NCBI GenBank assembly: GCA_034440615.1
Contig: JAOTOM010005152.1
Span: forward strand, 588,501 to 652,500
Reading direction: 5' to 3'
Length of the DNA stretch: 64,000 bases
From: Ashinkailepas kermadecensis
Taxonomy: Eukaryota > Arthropoda > Thecostraca > Neolepadidae
Every line of letters starts with the position of its first letter. The first letter of the stretch is position 1. This document shows, piece after piece, positions 1-21,700 of this stretch. The translations under genes and the position numbers were made by a program. The notes under the pieces were generated by a model. That model was given only the letters and a program-made list of their open reading frames with translations. It had not been told where the DNA came from and did no database searches.

Positions 1-643
1 GCTCATCTAAAAAAATAAAGCTGAACACCACGCACTGCAATCCATAATCATGCATCATGCTTACATTCGAGTGGGAGTGTAATGATAGGCGCACTCAGGG
101 GTGCGAATTGTGTAGGGGGCAGTCTATGCTCATTTTTTCGTTTTCTATACCGGAAAAACGGAACATAAAGACCAGCCCTACAACTACAACACATCCTCGC
201 TCGACAACTTGTTTTCTCCAAAAAGAACGATGTTTGTCTGCACATAGAGTATAAACCCTACTTTCGGATTAACAAGGAAAACAACCGAAAGCCTCGTCAG
301 TCCCAGGCCCCTGGATGAAAATCCTGGGCAAGCGCCGGAGTAAAATGGAAAATTGGGTTAGAGAAGAGGTAAAGGAATGCCGGTTGTGGGTCCAAGAGTG
401 ACAAAGGGAGCCATGGCTCCAAGAGTGGAGAGAACGCAAGTATAGCTAACGATATTGCCAAGGCGTTCATGAGAACCATGGCCTCAGTGATGCAAGTTGG
501 CTCAACTTGAGCACCGTGAGAGCAAAAACCGTCGAATTATTTTAATTGTCATCAATACCAACATGATCCCCTTCCGGTATCTCCCAAAATGTCGAAGGAG
601 TCCAGAATTTGAAGAGTACGTTAAACCTCTTATGCTCATGTCA

Positions 644-803
<160 letters not shown>

Positions 804-1352
804 CATGGTGCCGGTTAGACAGGACCACTCGTCAGTACGGGCAGTGAGTCTCTGCCCGAACTCTCGCTGAAGATGTACGACCTCAGTTTTCACGGACCGC
901 CGCTGGAAAATAGGACACACTTTCATCTCCCGTTCTCTTATGTACGCTATCACTGATGTGAATCAGATAGGAGGGTCAGCGTGGAGTGTGTGTCCTATTA
1001 TGGCGCTTCACATAATGGAGCCGTTTCTCGGTTCGGTGCACTGTTTGGTGTCACAAACACTTGCCGTCCACTAATGTCTGAGAAGATAACATCACAATGT
1101 GTGCTACCGAGTCTGAAATGCCATGCACAAGCACTACCACGTGTCAGACGTTCCACACGGTGAACCATAGCGCTGTGGAGAAGCTATTTCCCAGACTGTG
1201 AACATTGTACTCAATTGGCGGTCATTCTATTCGGCAAACAGGCGCCATTCTTCGCTTTCATTTACTCTTCGTGTGTCAACTAGGCCAACCTCTCGACAAC
1301 TGACGTTTACCGAAGTGACCGAGTGCACACACTCGGATTGAGGACAACCAGT

Positions 1353-1720
1353 ATGTGACTGACCGGACTGTGACTGACCGGACTGTGACTGATCGGACTG
1401 TGACTGACCGGACTGTGACTGACCGGACTGTGACTGATCGGACTGTGACTGACCGGACTGTGACTGACCGGACTGTGACTGACCGGACTGTGACTGACCG
1501 GACTGTGACTGACCGGACTGTGACTATGACTGACCGGACTGTGACTGACCGGACTGTGACTGACCGGACTGTGACTGACCGGACTGTGACTGACCGGACT
1601 GTGACTGACCGGACTGTGACTGTGACTGACCGGACTGTGACTGACCGGACTGTGACTGTGACTGACCGGACTGTGACTGACCGGACTGTGACTGACCGGT
1701 CTGTGATTGAGCAGACTGTG
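1353..1720. repeat. 15-bp minisatellite, about 23 units
   Basis: Tandem copies of TGACTGACCGGACTG. Single-base variants (GATCGG for GACCGG) and a few 6-bp slips (TGACTG extra) occur inside the array. Because 15 is a multiple of three, all frames stay open (for example a repeating TDRTV pentapeptide), which explains several long ORFs here on both strands. They are not genes. Confidence 0.95.
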
Positions 1721-1848
1721 ACCGATCTGACTGACACAGCCACGTGCTATGGCTGCCGTGCCAGAACTCGGCACATCTTTGACCACCCTTCGGCCGCGTA
1801 GAGTGATGGATGAGTGGTTGCGGCACGCGCCAAATGTACGCATAGCTG

Positions 1849-1975
1849 TCCAGCTGTTCAGTAGCCCAGCTGTTCAGCAGCCCAGCTGTTCAGCAGCCCA
1901 GCTGTTCAGCAGTCCAGCAGTCCAGCAGTCCAGCAGTCCAGCAGTCCAGCAGTCCAGCAGCCCAGCAGTCCACGT
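1849..1975. repeat. CAG-based 10/16-bp tandem array
   Basis: Four copies of a 16-bp unit (CAGCTGTTCAGCAGCC) grade into about eight copies of a 10-bp unit (CAGCAGTCCA). The second block looks like a shortened, re-expanded derivative of the first. Confidence 0.9.
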
Positions 1976-2333
1976 GTCCCTTTGAATTTATCCGTTCGGC
2001 AGGCAAGCGACAATTGCTAGAGTTGCGAGATACAGTTCGGTTTGCCGTCCACTCCCAGAGGCGGATCCAGCCGACCGGCTGCGGGGGGAGGGGAAGCGGT
2101 TTCGGAGATCGACAAGTGTTTTGGAGTGAACCAAAAATGATCCAGATCCAGGAATCCAGCCCCAACCTCACCCCAGAAAGAAACGACGAAGCTGCGCCGC
2201 AACCGGGACACTAGCACTGACCGTGAATGTTACACTCCAGATGCGTCTCTGTGCGTCAACTGGATGACTTCTTCCTGTGAAGGCCACACCTCGTCCCGCT
2301 TCTCCCCGCCGAATGACGCGCCTGTCGTTTCAG

Positions 2334-9447
<7,114 letters not shown>

Positions 9448-10721
9448 GCGCGCGCTGCCGGCGAGCCAGCGGCGCGGCGGCGCGCGGCGGGACCGCCGCC
9501 CCCGCCGGCTCGGCGAGGCGGCGAGCCTCTGCGGAGGCGGAGGCGAGTGTCGAGAACGCCCGCTGCGCGGACCGCGCCCGACGGACGGAACGGAGCGCGA
9601 CGCGGGTCGGCCGTCCACGCGACACGAGCAACACCCACTGGAACCACCGAAACTGGCGCCGGCCTGGCGGCGAGGCACAGCCCGCCGGGCCAACGCACAC
9701 ATGTGATACAAACGCGCCGCGGACGCGACTGGCAGCGCGTCGAGGCGAAGGGAACGCCGTCCGCCGCACCCTGGCGCGGCCGCTCCGACGAACCGCAGAC
9801 TGTTCTTCACACGTGCAATCCCACACGGCGGATAGCGCCAGGACCTGGTGACTTGGCGCCACTTAGGGGCGAGCCGCCCAACGCGGAGGGCCGCACGCAC
9901 GACAGAGTAGGTGAGCGCGGCTGCCTCCGAGAGCCAACAGCGCAGCGAGAGTAGTGTCATGTCCGAGTGCCAAAGACGACGGTGGCCGGTAGAGCGCGAG
10001 CGTGCGAGTGAGAGGAGCTGTGCGCATGCTTTGAGCTTACGAGTGTGCCGTGTGCGGCGTCGCCGCTCTCTGGCGAGCGGCCCCGGCGGCGAGTCGCCCG
10101 ACGTGTCCAGAGAGCACTCAGGGAGCAATGAGACGGGCTGGGCGAGAGAGGGGCGTCTCCGCCCGAGCCGATCTGGCCGGCGAGGGGTGTGTGACAAGTA
10201 ACGAATGGGTCCCGCGCCGAACAACCACCGAGATGTGCATACAATACACGAGTACAACTGCACGTGTATTTTGTCTCCAGGCCATCGATTCATCAGAGCC
10301 GCCGGATTAAGCACCCGCCAGATGACACACCAGCACATGTCAATGGGTGCTGTTCGGAGATCATTCACGGCACATCCCGACACGAGCGGGAAACCGCGCC
10401 CGCCAGCCGAACACGACAGGGCGAACACAAGCTTGCCCGCGAATGCGAACAGCTTGTTCGTGACCGCCAACGCTAGTCCGTTCACCACCGGGCGGCTGGC
10501 CGCGGGCAGCACGACATCCGTGCATGCGCGGCACAAGTACGCACACAAAGACCACCACAGCGACAGCCACTCGCCGGCGCGCCTCAATTCGCTCACTACT
10601 GCCATCGAGTCTGCGGCAGCCCCGGCCGGCGGCGCCTCAGTGCACTCGCCGCCACGACAGGTGGCGCCGTCATAGGTGGCGCCAGTGGCGGCACGCCACG
10701 TCACAGCAGCCGGACGCGAGG
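9448..10721. other. Convergent 3' ends of lipase-like gene and DMAP1
   Basis: The stop codons of the two genes are 1.27 kb apart, tail to tail. The interval must hold both 3' UTRs and terminators. I see no AATAAA on the plus strand or TTTATT (its complement) for the minus-strand gene, so polyadenylation signals are non-canonical or lie further out. The sequence is GC-rich until about 10.2 kb; its ORFs look like chance frames. Confidence 0.5.
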
Positions 10722-10784
10722 TCACGTGCGAGCCTTGATCTTGTGCAGCACCTTGCTCTGCTCCAGAGCGGCCTTGCGTTTCCT
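10722..10784 (-). CDS. DMAP1: DMAP1 exon 10 (basic C-terminus and stop)
   Basis: It has 63 nt, with TGA at 10724-10722. It encodes RKRKAALEQSKVLHKIKART, a Lys/Arg-rich tail like the human NSRKRRES...KKAKKP end. The acceptor GAACTGCAG has a modest pyrimidine tract. The choice is supported by phase 0 continuity and the RKR motif after TPT. Confidence 0.85.
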   Translation of the reverse strand, partial: RKRKAALEQSKVLHKIKART

Positions 10785-12747
10785 CTGCAGTTCGGCGTCA
10801 GCGAGGGTCAGAACACGTGCACAATGGATCAGCACTGGCACGCTCTGGATCAGCACTGGTGCGCACTGGATCAGTACATACGCGAATACACCGGGACCTA
10901 TACATGCCGCATACCGCTAACTAACGCCACGTCACACCAAATTAATACCATCGTCACAACACGTCAAAAGACACAAGAAGAATAAGCCAGTATTCTGCGT
11001 AGTGCACTACCTTGCTTAGGATGCAGCAAATATACCCAACCAAACAACTGACTTGTGTTCGCTTTCGAAGTCACGATCCGATACACCGCATGTGCATCTT
11101 ACACAAGGATATCTACCAAGAAATTTGTTGCTATTGTTAGGTGCTCCAACACAAATAACAAACAAAACAAAAATTAATCTGCACAATCTTATCATCGCGC
11201 CAAATTCATACGACGATCTTGTTCACCAAACCACACATCTCCACGTGTTTGGCGCCAGCCCAGGTCAAGAGCAGCATCGGGCCACATCCAAAATCCAATA
11301 AGACAGCAAGTCATGAGCAAGACAAATAATTAGACCAACGTCCAGATGCAAGGCAGCGTTAACGATGCCAGCTGTCACCACAGGAGCTGAGGAGTCACTT
11401 CACACAGGTCAGGTCAGTTAGCTAGTTATTTGGGTTTTAGGGACGCTCCGACCAGAGTTGATCATTAGCGCCCATCACAGGTCAGGTCGGCATCCCCTAG
11501 GTCACGTACCGTGGGCGTGCCCTGGCCTCCGTGGATGTCCAGCACCTCGGAGATGGTCTTGGGTCGGTTGATGTCCAGCCCGCTGGGTGTGATAGCCGCC
11601 GGGATTTCGAGAGTCTGAGGAAAACAGCAGCGGCGCGTCAGTCACCTACACTGTCAGATAGCCAGAGGTGAGGTGGTGTCGGAGACAGGATTAGTACCGA
11701 GGGTGTGGTGGTGTCGGGGACAGGAGCGGCACCGAGGGTGTGGTGGTGTCGGGGACAGGATTAGTACCGAGGGTGTGGTGGTGTCGGGGACAGGATTAGT
11801 ACCGAGGGTGTGGTGGTGTCGGGGACAGGAGCGGCACCGAGGGTGTGGTGGTGTCGGGGACAGGATTAGTACCGAGGGTGTGGTGGTGTCGGGGACAGGA
11901 GCGGCACCGAGGGTGTGGTGGTGTCGGGGACAGGATGTACCGAGGGTATGGTGTCGGGGACAGGATTAGTACCGAGGGTGTGGTGGTGTCGGGGACAGGA
12001 GCGGCACCGAGGTGTGGCTGGTGTAGGGCAGGATCGAGTACACGGTCAGGGTGAGCGCCCAGTCGGGGACAGGAGCGGTACCGAGGGGTCGGCACCGAGG
12101 GTGTGGTGGTGTCGGGGACAGGAGCGGCACCGAGGGTGTGGTGGTGTCGAGGACAGGAGCGGCACCGAGGGTGTGGTGGTGTCGGGGACAGGAGCAGTAC
12201 CGAGGGTGTGGTGGTGTCGGGGACAGGAGCGGTACCGAGGGTGAGGTGGTGTCGGGGACAGGAGCGGTACCGAGGGTGAGGTGGCGTCGGGGACAGAAGC
12301 GGTACCGAGGGTGAGGTGGTGTCGGGGACAGGAGCGGTACCGAGGGTGTGGTGGTGTCGGGGACAGGATTAGTACCGGAGGTGTGGTGGTGTCGGGGACA
12401 GGATTAGTACCGGAGGTGTGGTGGTGTCGGGGACAGGAGCGGCACCGAGGGATGAGATGATGTCGGGGACATTAACGACAAGACGTCAACAGAACAATTA
12501 ACCTGCACAGTGCAAGGCACCGCCCGTTAGACTGCATTCCACACATGCAGCGAGTTCCAGCTAAGAAACACTGTTACACAGATCAGCCGACAACTCAAAC
12601 CTGATGATTACCTCAAACGACTGACTTTGTCCGCCTGCATCCTAACAAACCTTCTCCGTCTCAAGTTACACCAAGAAAATCACCCGACAGCATTGCACGT
12701 CTCAGGAAATGACATGAAGCCACCCATACATACATACATACATACAT

Positions 12748-12781
<34 letters not shown>

Positions 12782-15700
12782 CGTAACACAGACATCCTCC
12801 CGCCCGTTGTGTACCCCGGACGCATGCAGACGCACATAAACAAAACCGCTGACGATTTGTGTCTCCTCAATGCCAGTGACGACTTATTAGAACATTCGAT
12901 TTGATGCTCGGGACCACTGTCCTAGTCAGGTGTGCTACATACAACAGTGTTGTCGGAAGTGTTCCCTGCGGCACACTTGACACTGCGAGATGCCAGGCGC
13001 GTGCCTCACCTTGCCGGGCGCCAGCGCCTCGTACTGGTGCTTGAGCGTCTGCAGCTCGAACTCGCACGAGCTCAGTGCCATCTTGAGCTCGTACAGCAGC
13101 AGCATGTCGCTGCGCAGCTCGTTGAACTGGCCGGACAGCTCTTCGGTCGGCATCGGATTGGTCTCTGTCGGGTGGGAGGTCCTGGTCAGATCGGGTCAGG
13201 TCGGCGGGAGTACAGGGTCACCGGTTGTCGACTGACGTGGCGCTTGGCGAGCCATGACAACCAACAGGTCAGCCTATCATCCCCGGCGGCAATCAGGTCA
13301 CAGGCTCAGCGTGATGGGAGATGCGAGGGGAGGGCACAGGCCACATGCTCGGTTCTGATAGGGTAGAGGCCACCGAAAAATCATGTAAGCACATGTCATA
13401 AGGTCAGCCCAATTACGTCAGCAGGTCAACGGGTCAGCTCCGATTGGACAGAGGCCACCGGGCTATCCATGAAGAAAACACAGAGCACACGGTCAGCCTG
13501 AACGAGGCACATGACTAGGGGTCACCTTTAATACAACAAGCCACAAGCCCTGCCTTCTCGTGACTATGGGACAAGGTTCCAAATAGAACGATGCAGTGTT
13601 CATTTCAGAGTGCCCAGAAGCAATGTTATCACTGCTCTTTTGCATACTAATGCCATGCTAGATGTGCATAGTCAGGCTGGAATCGAGCACACAATGTTTC
13701 ACTTAATCAACACCACTGTTAAACCAGTTGCTTGAAGTAAGTGGCAGAAAGTGGACATGAATTGGATGAATATCATCGCGTGTCGGGTGGACATCACAAT
13801 AAAAATGTGCATCTAACATCGCAACTAACAACCTCGTTGGAAATATGCGAAGTATTGCTTGAGAGGCTGCTCAGAATAATTTTATAGTAAACACATTACA
13901 ACAATACAACATGGATACGCATTCCACAAAGGGAACAGTTAATGCTGGTTTGAGCACGGAAGCAGTGGCAAACCATGCCAGCTGGCTGAAATTCCAGACT
14001 CGGAAACTACGAAGCAACACAAGTTCGCCAACCAGCTGTAAATCGAAGTTGTCGCCGCCGTCGCCTGTCAGCCAAATCTAGCGCCGGGACGCGTGGTGAG
14101 ACCGTCCCAGCCTGCTGCGGTACACTACACGCACCTTCACCACCCGCATACACGGTCTCACGTGTGGTGAGACCGTCCCAGCCTGCTGCGGTACACTACA
14201 CGCACCTTCACCACCCGCATACACGTTGGCAGCGAGGAGCACCGGACTGTTTCGAGGCATACGGCGACAAATGCGGCAATTAGGGAATACCATTAGTAAC
14301 ATGAAGCTGATATTTTCCTCGATCCACGGTGTGGATCGGATACAAATTTTGAGAGTAAAGGCCACGTAAGATACAGATTGACCACCCGAATACAATAGAG
14401 TGGGCAATTCTAAGGTACCTAGTCGCACGAAAAACTAAACCGAACGCAAGTGAGCCACGGGTAGCATGTGATCTGTCGATTATGAGCTCGAGGCGACGCC
14501 ACAAGTGTCGCTAGAAAATCGACGATTTTTCGAAGAGGGGGCCAACTCCACCGTGCCGACAGCCACAGTCGCATGGCCTCCAGCATCAGATGCCGACTCG
14601 TGGCATCACCGCAAGTGCGAGCTCGTTTCCGACAAGTGGCGACATCGCACGGATCTCAACAGGCGTCGGCGGGGTGTGAGAGCGACACTGGCGTCCCGGG
14701 AGCTGCGACGGAGTCACACGCCGCACCAACAAACCGTGCGACGCACCGCCTCAGCGCTGACCGACCCCCACCCCCCACAGCATGGCGTTACTATAGCGCC
14801 GACCGACACACCGCCCAGCCTGGCGTCACCATAGCGCCGACCGACACACCCCCAGCATGGCAAACCGCTCAAAACGCTCGAACCGCTCCCCCCCGTTCCC
14901 GCCTCGCCTCACCGATGCCCAGCTCGAGGACGAGCTGCTCGATCGCCTTGGCCTTCTTCTGTCCGATGCTGGCTGGCAGCTTCATGCGCTGCGAGCGCAG
15001 GCTGACGCCGCTGCTGCGCACGTCTGGGAACTTGATGCTGCCGCTCTCGCTGCCGCCTGACTGCTGCGGCCACCGACAGGTGACGGTCAGAGGCGGACCA
15101 GGGTCAGACACCGGCCGAGGGGGTCACAGGTCGGACATAGACGCGGCACGGTCACAGGTCAGACACCGGCCGACAGGGGTCACAGGTCGGAACATAGACG
15201 CGGCACGGTCACACGTCGGACACCGGCCGACAGGGGTCACAGGTCAGACATAAACACGGCATGGTCATAGGTCAGACACAGGCCGACAGGGGTCACAGGT
15301 CGGAACATAGACGCGGCACGGCCACAGGTCAGACACCGGCCGACAGGGGTGACAGGTGTGACAGGTCAGACACCGGCCGACAGGGGTCACAGGTCGGAAC
15401 ATAGACGCGGCACGGTCACAGGTCAGACACCGGCGCAGAGGGTTCAGAGAGGGACAGAACAGGGCTAGGTGAGGACAGAGAAAGTTCGAAGAACGGGACA
15501 GGATAAGTGACAGATGGAGGAAGGCCAGAGATGATGGAACAGGGTTGGCATCTAGATAGATAGACAGATATAAGGGGATGGAGAGAGAGAGAGAGAGCAA
15601 TAGAGAGGGAGAGACAGATAGGGAGAGACAGAGAGAGAGAGACAGAGACAGAGAGAGAGAGAGGAGAGAGGACAGAGGAGAGAGAAAGAGATAGAGATAG

Positions 15701-18700
15701 AGAGAGAGAAAGAGAAGCAAGCCAGTGCGATAGTAAGCCACATACTTTACAACAGTGAATCCGGCGGGCGGCTACTATTGGATACGTATTGGGTAGCCCA
15801 TAGGGGGGGTATCCTGGCCGTCAGAGAAACTTATGCAGCACGTTATGAGGTCACAACTGACACATGTAAAGAAAACAACACCGGGGCAATTTGTGGGCCT
15901 ATGTGACCCCATGGAAAGGTGGCGCTCCTTCAGCCGGGAAAAGGCGCCCCTTCAAGAAGGCTCAAGTGCATCTCACCTTCCACCCAATGGGTTCTTTTTC
16001 CGACCAAAACACTTTCAGAGAAGGCGTCCCTTTGAGATGAAAAGGCTCACAGGAAGCACGAGATAGCATGCTCGCGAGCACCCCACGCTGAACGATTTTG
16101 TTTGCCAAAGACACCCATCCGAGGAAATGAAACGTGCCTCCCCTCAATGTGAGAAGTCCTGTATCCGTCTACGAGCCTCCCCTCAATGTGAGAAGTCCTG
16201 TATCCGTCTGAGAAGTCCTGGACACCTACCGCACTGTCCAGACGGTCCCGCGGAGGTTTGTTGCCGACGTGGAACACCTTTTTCTTGACTGCGCCCGGCG
16301 TCTTGTGTGCCTTGCGATGCTCAGTGTCGGCAGAGTTAATCAGCTTCTGCAAGTCCTGTGTCTTCTTCTCGCGCTCACGTTTCCGGCTCTCGATCTTTCG
16401 CAGCTCTACCAACAGGTGCTGTTCCTCCTCGATCTGTCGCACAGCGAGAGACCAGTGACGTACATTCACCATCGGCACAAACGGCAGCGTAGCCTATATT
16501 CCGGTACACATATACCATGACAAACGCATCCACATCACAGCACATCGACACAGCTCGCTTCTGGAATGATTAAATGAGTACCCGTCCACCGGTGTCCATT
16601 CACACCGTGATGAGCGTTACCTCACGTTACCACATGTTACCACACGCTACCAGCGAGCATCGGTGTACAGGAGCATAAGGAAACACAATCGAACCAAGCC
16701 GAATGTAGGTAGAAAAATACAATCTTTAGATGAGTACGCATTGTAACGACGAAGCAGTCAGTTGGTACGAATACACAGTCCAGTTTGCTACTCTCATTTA
16801 CATCGATTATGAATAGAAGCAAGTGGAGATTTTACCTGCTTCGGTGACCTGGTGAAGAGCTTCTTCAGCTGTTGCTTCCGCTTGCGCTCATGTGCAGCGT
16901 CGTAGACAAACTCTTTCGGGCTCGGCGCACTCGGGTCTGCCCGCAACTGAAAATTGACATAACTTTTATCAGGGGGAACACCGACAGCGTTGCAGGCGGG
17001 GGGGTGGAAGCACAGGCGGTGTTTAGAAGCGCGATTACAGCAGTCAACTGGCATGGCGGGACCGCGACATTCGTCAGCGGAGCTGGCGGGACCGCGACAT
17101 TCGTCAGCGGAGCTGGCGGGACCACGACATTCGTCAGCGGAGCTGGCGGGACCACGACATTCGTCAGCGGAGCTGGCGGGACCACGACATTCGTCAGCGG
17201 AGCTGGCGGGACCATGACATTCGTCAGCGGAGTTGGCGGGACCACGACATTCGTCAGCGGAGCTGGCGGGACCACGACATTCGTCAGCGGAGCTGACGGG
17301 ACCGCGACATTCGTCAGCGGAGCTGGCGGGACCATGACATTCGTCAGCGGAGCTGGCGGGACCGCGACATTCGTCAGCGGAGCTGGCGGGATCACGACAT
17401 TCGTCAGCGGAGCTGGCGGGACCGCGACATTCGTCAGCGGAGCTGGCAAGACAACATCAGTTGCATAATTCAGCTCATTTTACAGTGCTGTGGTGCTACA
17501 GAGCGCGTTTCCAGCAGGACTGGAGTGGCACCACCACGTCCGTCGCCGAGATGCTACAGGGCGTGTCAGGAGGACTGGAGTGGCACCACCACGTCCGCCG
17601 CTGATATGCTACAGGGTGTGTCAACAGGACTGGAGTGGCACCACCACGTCCGCCGTTCTGACATTCTAGACCCGTGGGTCAGCTGCCCGACGACGACTTG
17701 CGGTGAGAGAAGCCACAGTACCTGCGCTATCATCTTCCCAGCTGCAATAGCACACCGAACTCCGAGCCAATACTGTACCGATAGGCCAACAATGTTTGAT
17801 CGGTAGGTGGGTGTACGGTCTACAAAAACTTGCTAACACACTTGCTACCAAAAATATGAAACCAGAAGCGACGAATATTTCGTTACGAATTATACACAAT
17901 GCCAGGCTTAATGCTGACTATCGTCTTATTTCAGTCACAGGCAAGGGTGGGTGAAGGCGGCGGTCACACACTTCTCGTAACCGTAACATGCATACACAAC
18001 ACCAGGCTTAACGCTGACTATCGCCTTATTTCAGTCACAGGCGAGGACGGGTGACGATAGCGGTCACACACTTCTCGTAACCGTAACCATCCATCCCATG
18101 GGGGACTCTGTATCCGTCCTCTCCCACATTTTCCGACACCCCAGCGCCGCGAATGCAATGCACGGTAATCAGCGAGAGTGAGCCACGGCCCACCATTCCG
18201 TCGTTTCACTTACGAGACATGCATGATTGATGCACTTCAAACACGTGAGCACCATCACCGAGGGAGTGCCCAAAACCAAATTCGGACCGCAACTATAAGC
18301 CTGACGACACTCTACTGCTCTCTTCAAGTCTGAACACATTAATTTAAAGGATGATTAATGGGAACACCGAATAGCCGCACGCAATGCTGAGGTCTTTGAT
18401 ATGCATGCACGTATCGCCCTGGCACGCCTCCCCATCACGTCACCGTGATCAGAATTACCACCGCACGGGCTATTTCTGAAAACACGCCCACCACACCAGC
18501 CGCCAGCACTTGCTCTTCGACTTGAAAGCGGATGGCGCAGGATACGCGGAACTCGTTGGCCAGCCAAGCGCGCCACGTTGCGGCAAAGTCTGCTCCATTA
18601 TGCCGCCACACACATACACTTGGTCCGGAGAGAATATCGAGTGTGATGACACGAGCCGCTCCACTACTCTCCCTGAGCTGCGCACTACTTCACTCAACCA

Positions 18701-21700
18701 CATTAATGGGCCTTCCAACCACGTCGGACGATCCGCTACGGGGGCTCATTGCGAAGCCACCTTGATGGGCTTTCTAGCCGCGTCATACGACCCGCCACGA
18801 CGGCGCATTACCAAGTTTTACGGGCCACGGCGTCCGACTGCGACACCTTTGTGCCACTCGCCAGTTAACGTGCCATCGCAGTCCGGGCGGCACTCTGAGT
18901 AGGCGTAGCGGCAGGCGGCGCAGCTAAGCATCGGACGGGCAGCGCAGCTAAACATCAGACGGGCAGCGCAGCGGAACATTGGTCGGGCAGCATATAGCCA
19001 CTGCCACCGCGCGCCCTTACGCTCAAGCAGCTGATAATGCATCCGGCTGTTGACTACACCATGTCCACACTGTGTTCGGAATGGCGCCGGCTGTAATCGC
19101 CAGGGCACGGCGGTATGTGCGACGCTTGCAATAGCATGCAGACACACAGGACACAATGGAAAACCATGCGGTTCTAGAAACAAGTTTCGGGTATAAAGCG
19201 ACTCCAGGAATAATTATGTTGCATAAATATACTTTTGCCCACACACGGACAAGCAATGATTCACTGACTTACTTATGATTATTTCGCTCATGGGAGAGGA
19301 AATAAGAATGCAAACTAAGTTTTAACTGCCTCCAACGGTGCATCAAACCGTGGAACAACACAAATCATCTGTTGTAAGTGTGAACCACCCTGCCACATCT
19401 GTTGGGTGTCGACCGAACAGTTGGTCGGTCAGATCCGGCACGCACACGCATCTCCAGACACATCAGGGATCAACATGACCATCACCTCAGTTATCAAAGT
19501 GACGGTCGATGCACACTGGAAGGTGTACTGAAGCCGGAGACGCTCACCTTCACCAGGGTGTTGCAGATGTTGTAGTAGCGACTCTTGAGGTCCTCCACCG
19601 ATCGGTCGGAGAACTTGGATCGGTCCCAGCGATCCTGCATGACGACGAACCTGTCGGCCGCAGACACCGCTCATACAGCTGGCGTTCCAGCAGCTCGCAC
19701 CGCATAATCCGGCACGTCAAAGGATGGCGGCGCATGATTAGATGGTGTTAGTTATTGTGGTTTAGGGGCGCATCGACTGCATAGGTCATATAGCGCCCAT
19801 AACATAATAAGCCCTTTAATCATAAAAGCGAGTGAACGTCAGTTCGATTAGATGGTGTTAGAGTACAGGGAGGAAGAATTAACCCGGGTCTCGCGGGAAT
19901 CGAGGATTAGGCAGCGTCCATTAACGATATCAAAATTCACGCAATGTCCACGTTATAATCAAATTGAACACTACTGTGTTCATACTGAAAGTGGAGGCAA
20001 ACACTATAAGCTGCTTCTGTGGCACCGCATACAGCCGCCTCTTGGACTAAGCGCGAGACGACAGGACGACAACCACTAACGTTCCACGAAAATTTCGGCT
20101 TATCTGGGTGTGACGAGAATGCACAGCTGTGTCACAGCGGCTCCAACTCAGCAGCCCATGCAATCTGGCAAACAAAATCTCTGAAGGTCACACTGAAACT
20201 CAATTAATCTTGGTTGGTTATTTTGACTTCAGGGCGCATCAACTGCGTTGGTCATACAGTGCACAGATGGCATAGCAGACGCCATTGAGACGATAGTGAC
20301 ACCCAAAAACAGCCCAGAACTGCTCCTGCAATATGTGATTGGCCGATCGCAGCCGCACCAGGTGCGGCATCTCACCCCCCCCCCCGCCCAGCATTAGACA
20401 ACACCTGAAGGGCGAGGGGCGGGGAAGGCAGCCGAGGAAGCTACCTGACAGCTCATCACGAGTCCAGTATTTAGCCATCATCACACACATCGTTCCAGTC
20501 AGCTAGCGTAAGGCTAGTTAGTTAGCTAATTGGTTATTCCTATCTTACGGTGGATCAACTACTATCGCCATGTAACGGCCACGTGCATCAACATAGACTG
20601 AAGACCGCCGAACATGACACATTCCCAGAGGGAATCGGTGCCGTTCAGAATCGACAATGCGTGACTCTCACCTACCTACACAATCTCGAAGGAATCAGAG
20701 CCGTTCAGAATCGACAATGCGTGACTCTCACCTACACAATCTCGAAGGATCAGAGCCGTTCAGAATCGACAATGCGTGGCCGTCGCCTACATCTCGATGC
20801 GAATGTAAATGCTCGCATCCAAAATACCGTCTGGGCTCGTCGGCACAAACAAGCAGAGGGATCAGCACACGGGACAGCTGCCTTCTCCTCAGGGTATTGC
20901 GGGGGGGGGGGGGCGAGTTAGCACTTCCCCTGGCCCGGCCGGTGCTGCACCACGACACCGACCTGAGGTCGAAGCGGCGGCACAGCTCGAACAGGTGTTC
21001 CGTCTCGGCCTTGGACCAGCCGTCCGCCTGGAGGTGGCGCTGGTACTGCAGGTCCGTGAACGAAACCACGTCCACTTTCTGCGGCAGCGGCACGTCACGT
21101 CACGGCCAGCACGACACGACACGGCACAATACATGATGACACAATACGACACGATATGGCACAATTCGACACATGACACAATACGACACGATATATGACA
21201 TGACACAATACCACACACTGCATGGTGTGGTATTGTGATTTTGTGGCAAACACGATATGGCACGTCATCACACTACATGGCAAAACATAGCACGACACAA
21301 CACGATACGGCACGTCACCAAACTACATGACTAATGACTACATGACTAATGTACGTAAGCAAATGTACGTAAGCGCAGATGTACGTGTGGCAATTGTACG
21401 TAAGCGGAGATGTACGTATGGCTAATGTATATAAGCGCAAATGTACGTATGGAAAATGTACGTATGCGCAAAAGTACGTAAGCGCAAATGTACGTATGCG
21501 CAAAAGTACGTATGCGCAAATGTATGTAAGCGCAAATTTACTTAAGCGCAAATTTACTTAAGCGCAAATGTACGTTAGCGCAAATGTACATAAGGCAAAA
21601 GTACGTATGCGCAAATGTACGTAAGCGCAAATGTACGTATGCGCAAAAATACGTATGCGCAAAAGTACGTATGCGCAGAAGTCCGTATGAGCAAAAGTGC

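Noticed and set aside
1276..1843. Long ORFs encoding TDRTV / SPVSH / QSGQS repeats
   Set aside because: They are produced on both strands by a 15-bp tandem repeat. There is no splice or start context and no conserved flank.
2050..2110. GGCGGATCCAG motif as an hAT-type terminal repeat
   Set aside because: A similar motif occurs at 58636, but no matching inverted end or target duplication could be found, so no element boundaries can be defended.
16865..17468. About 195-codon ORFs on both strands encoding ten-residue repeats
   Set aside because: They arise from a 30-bp minisatellite in DMAP1 intron 4. Equal openness on both strands indicates an artefact.
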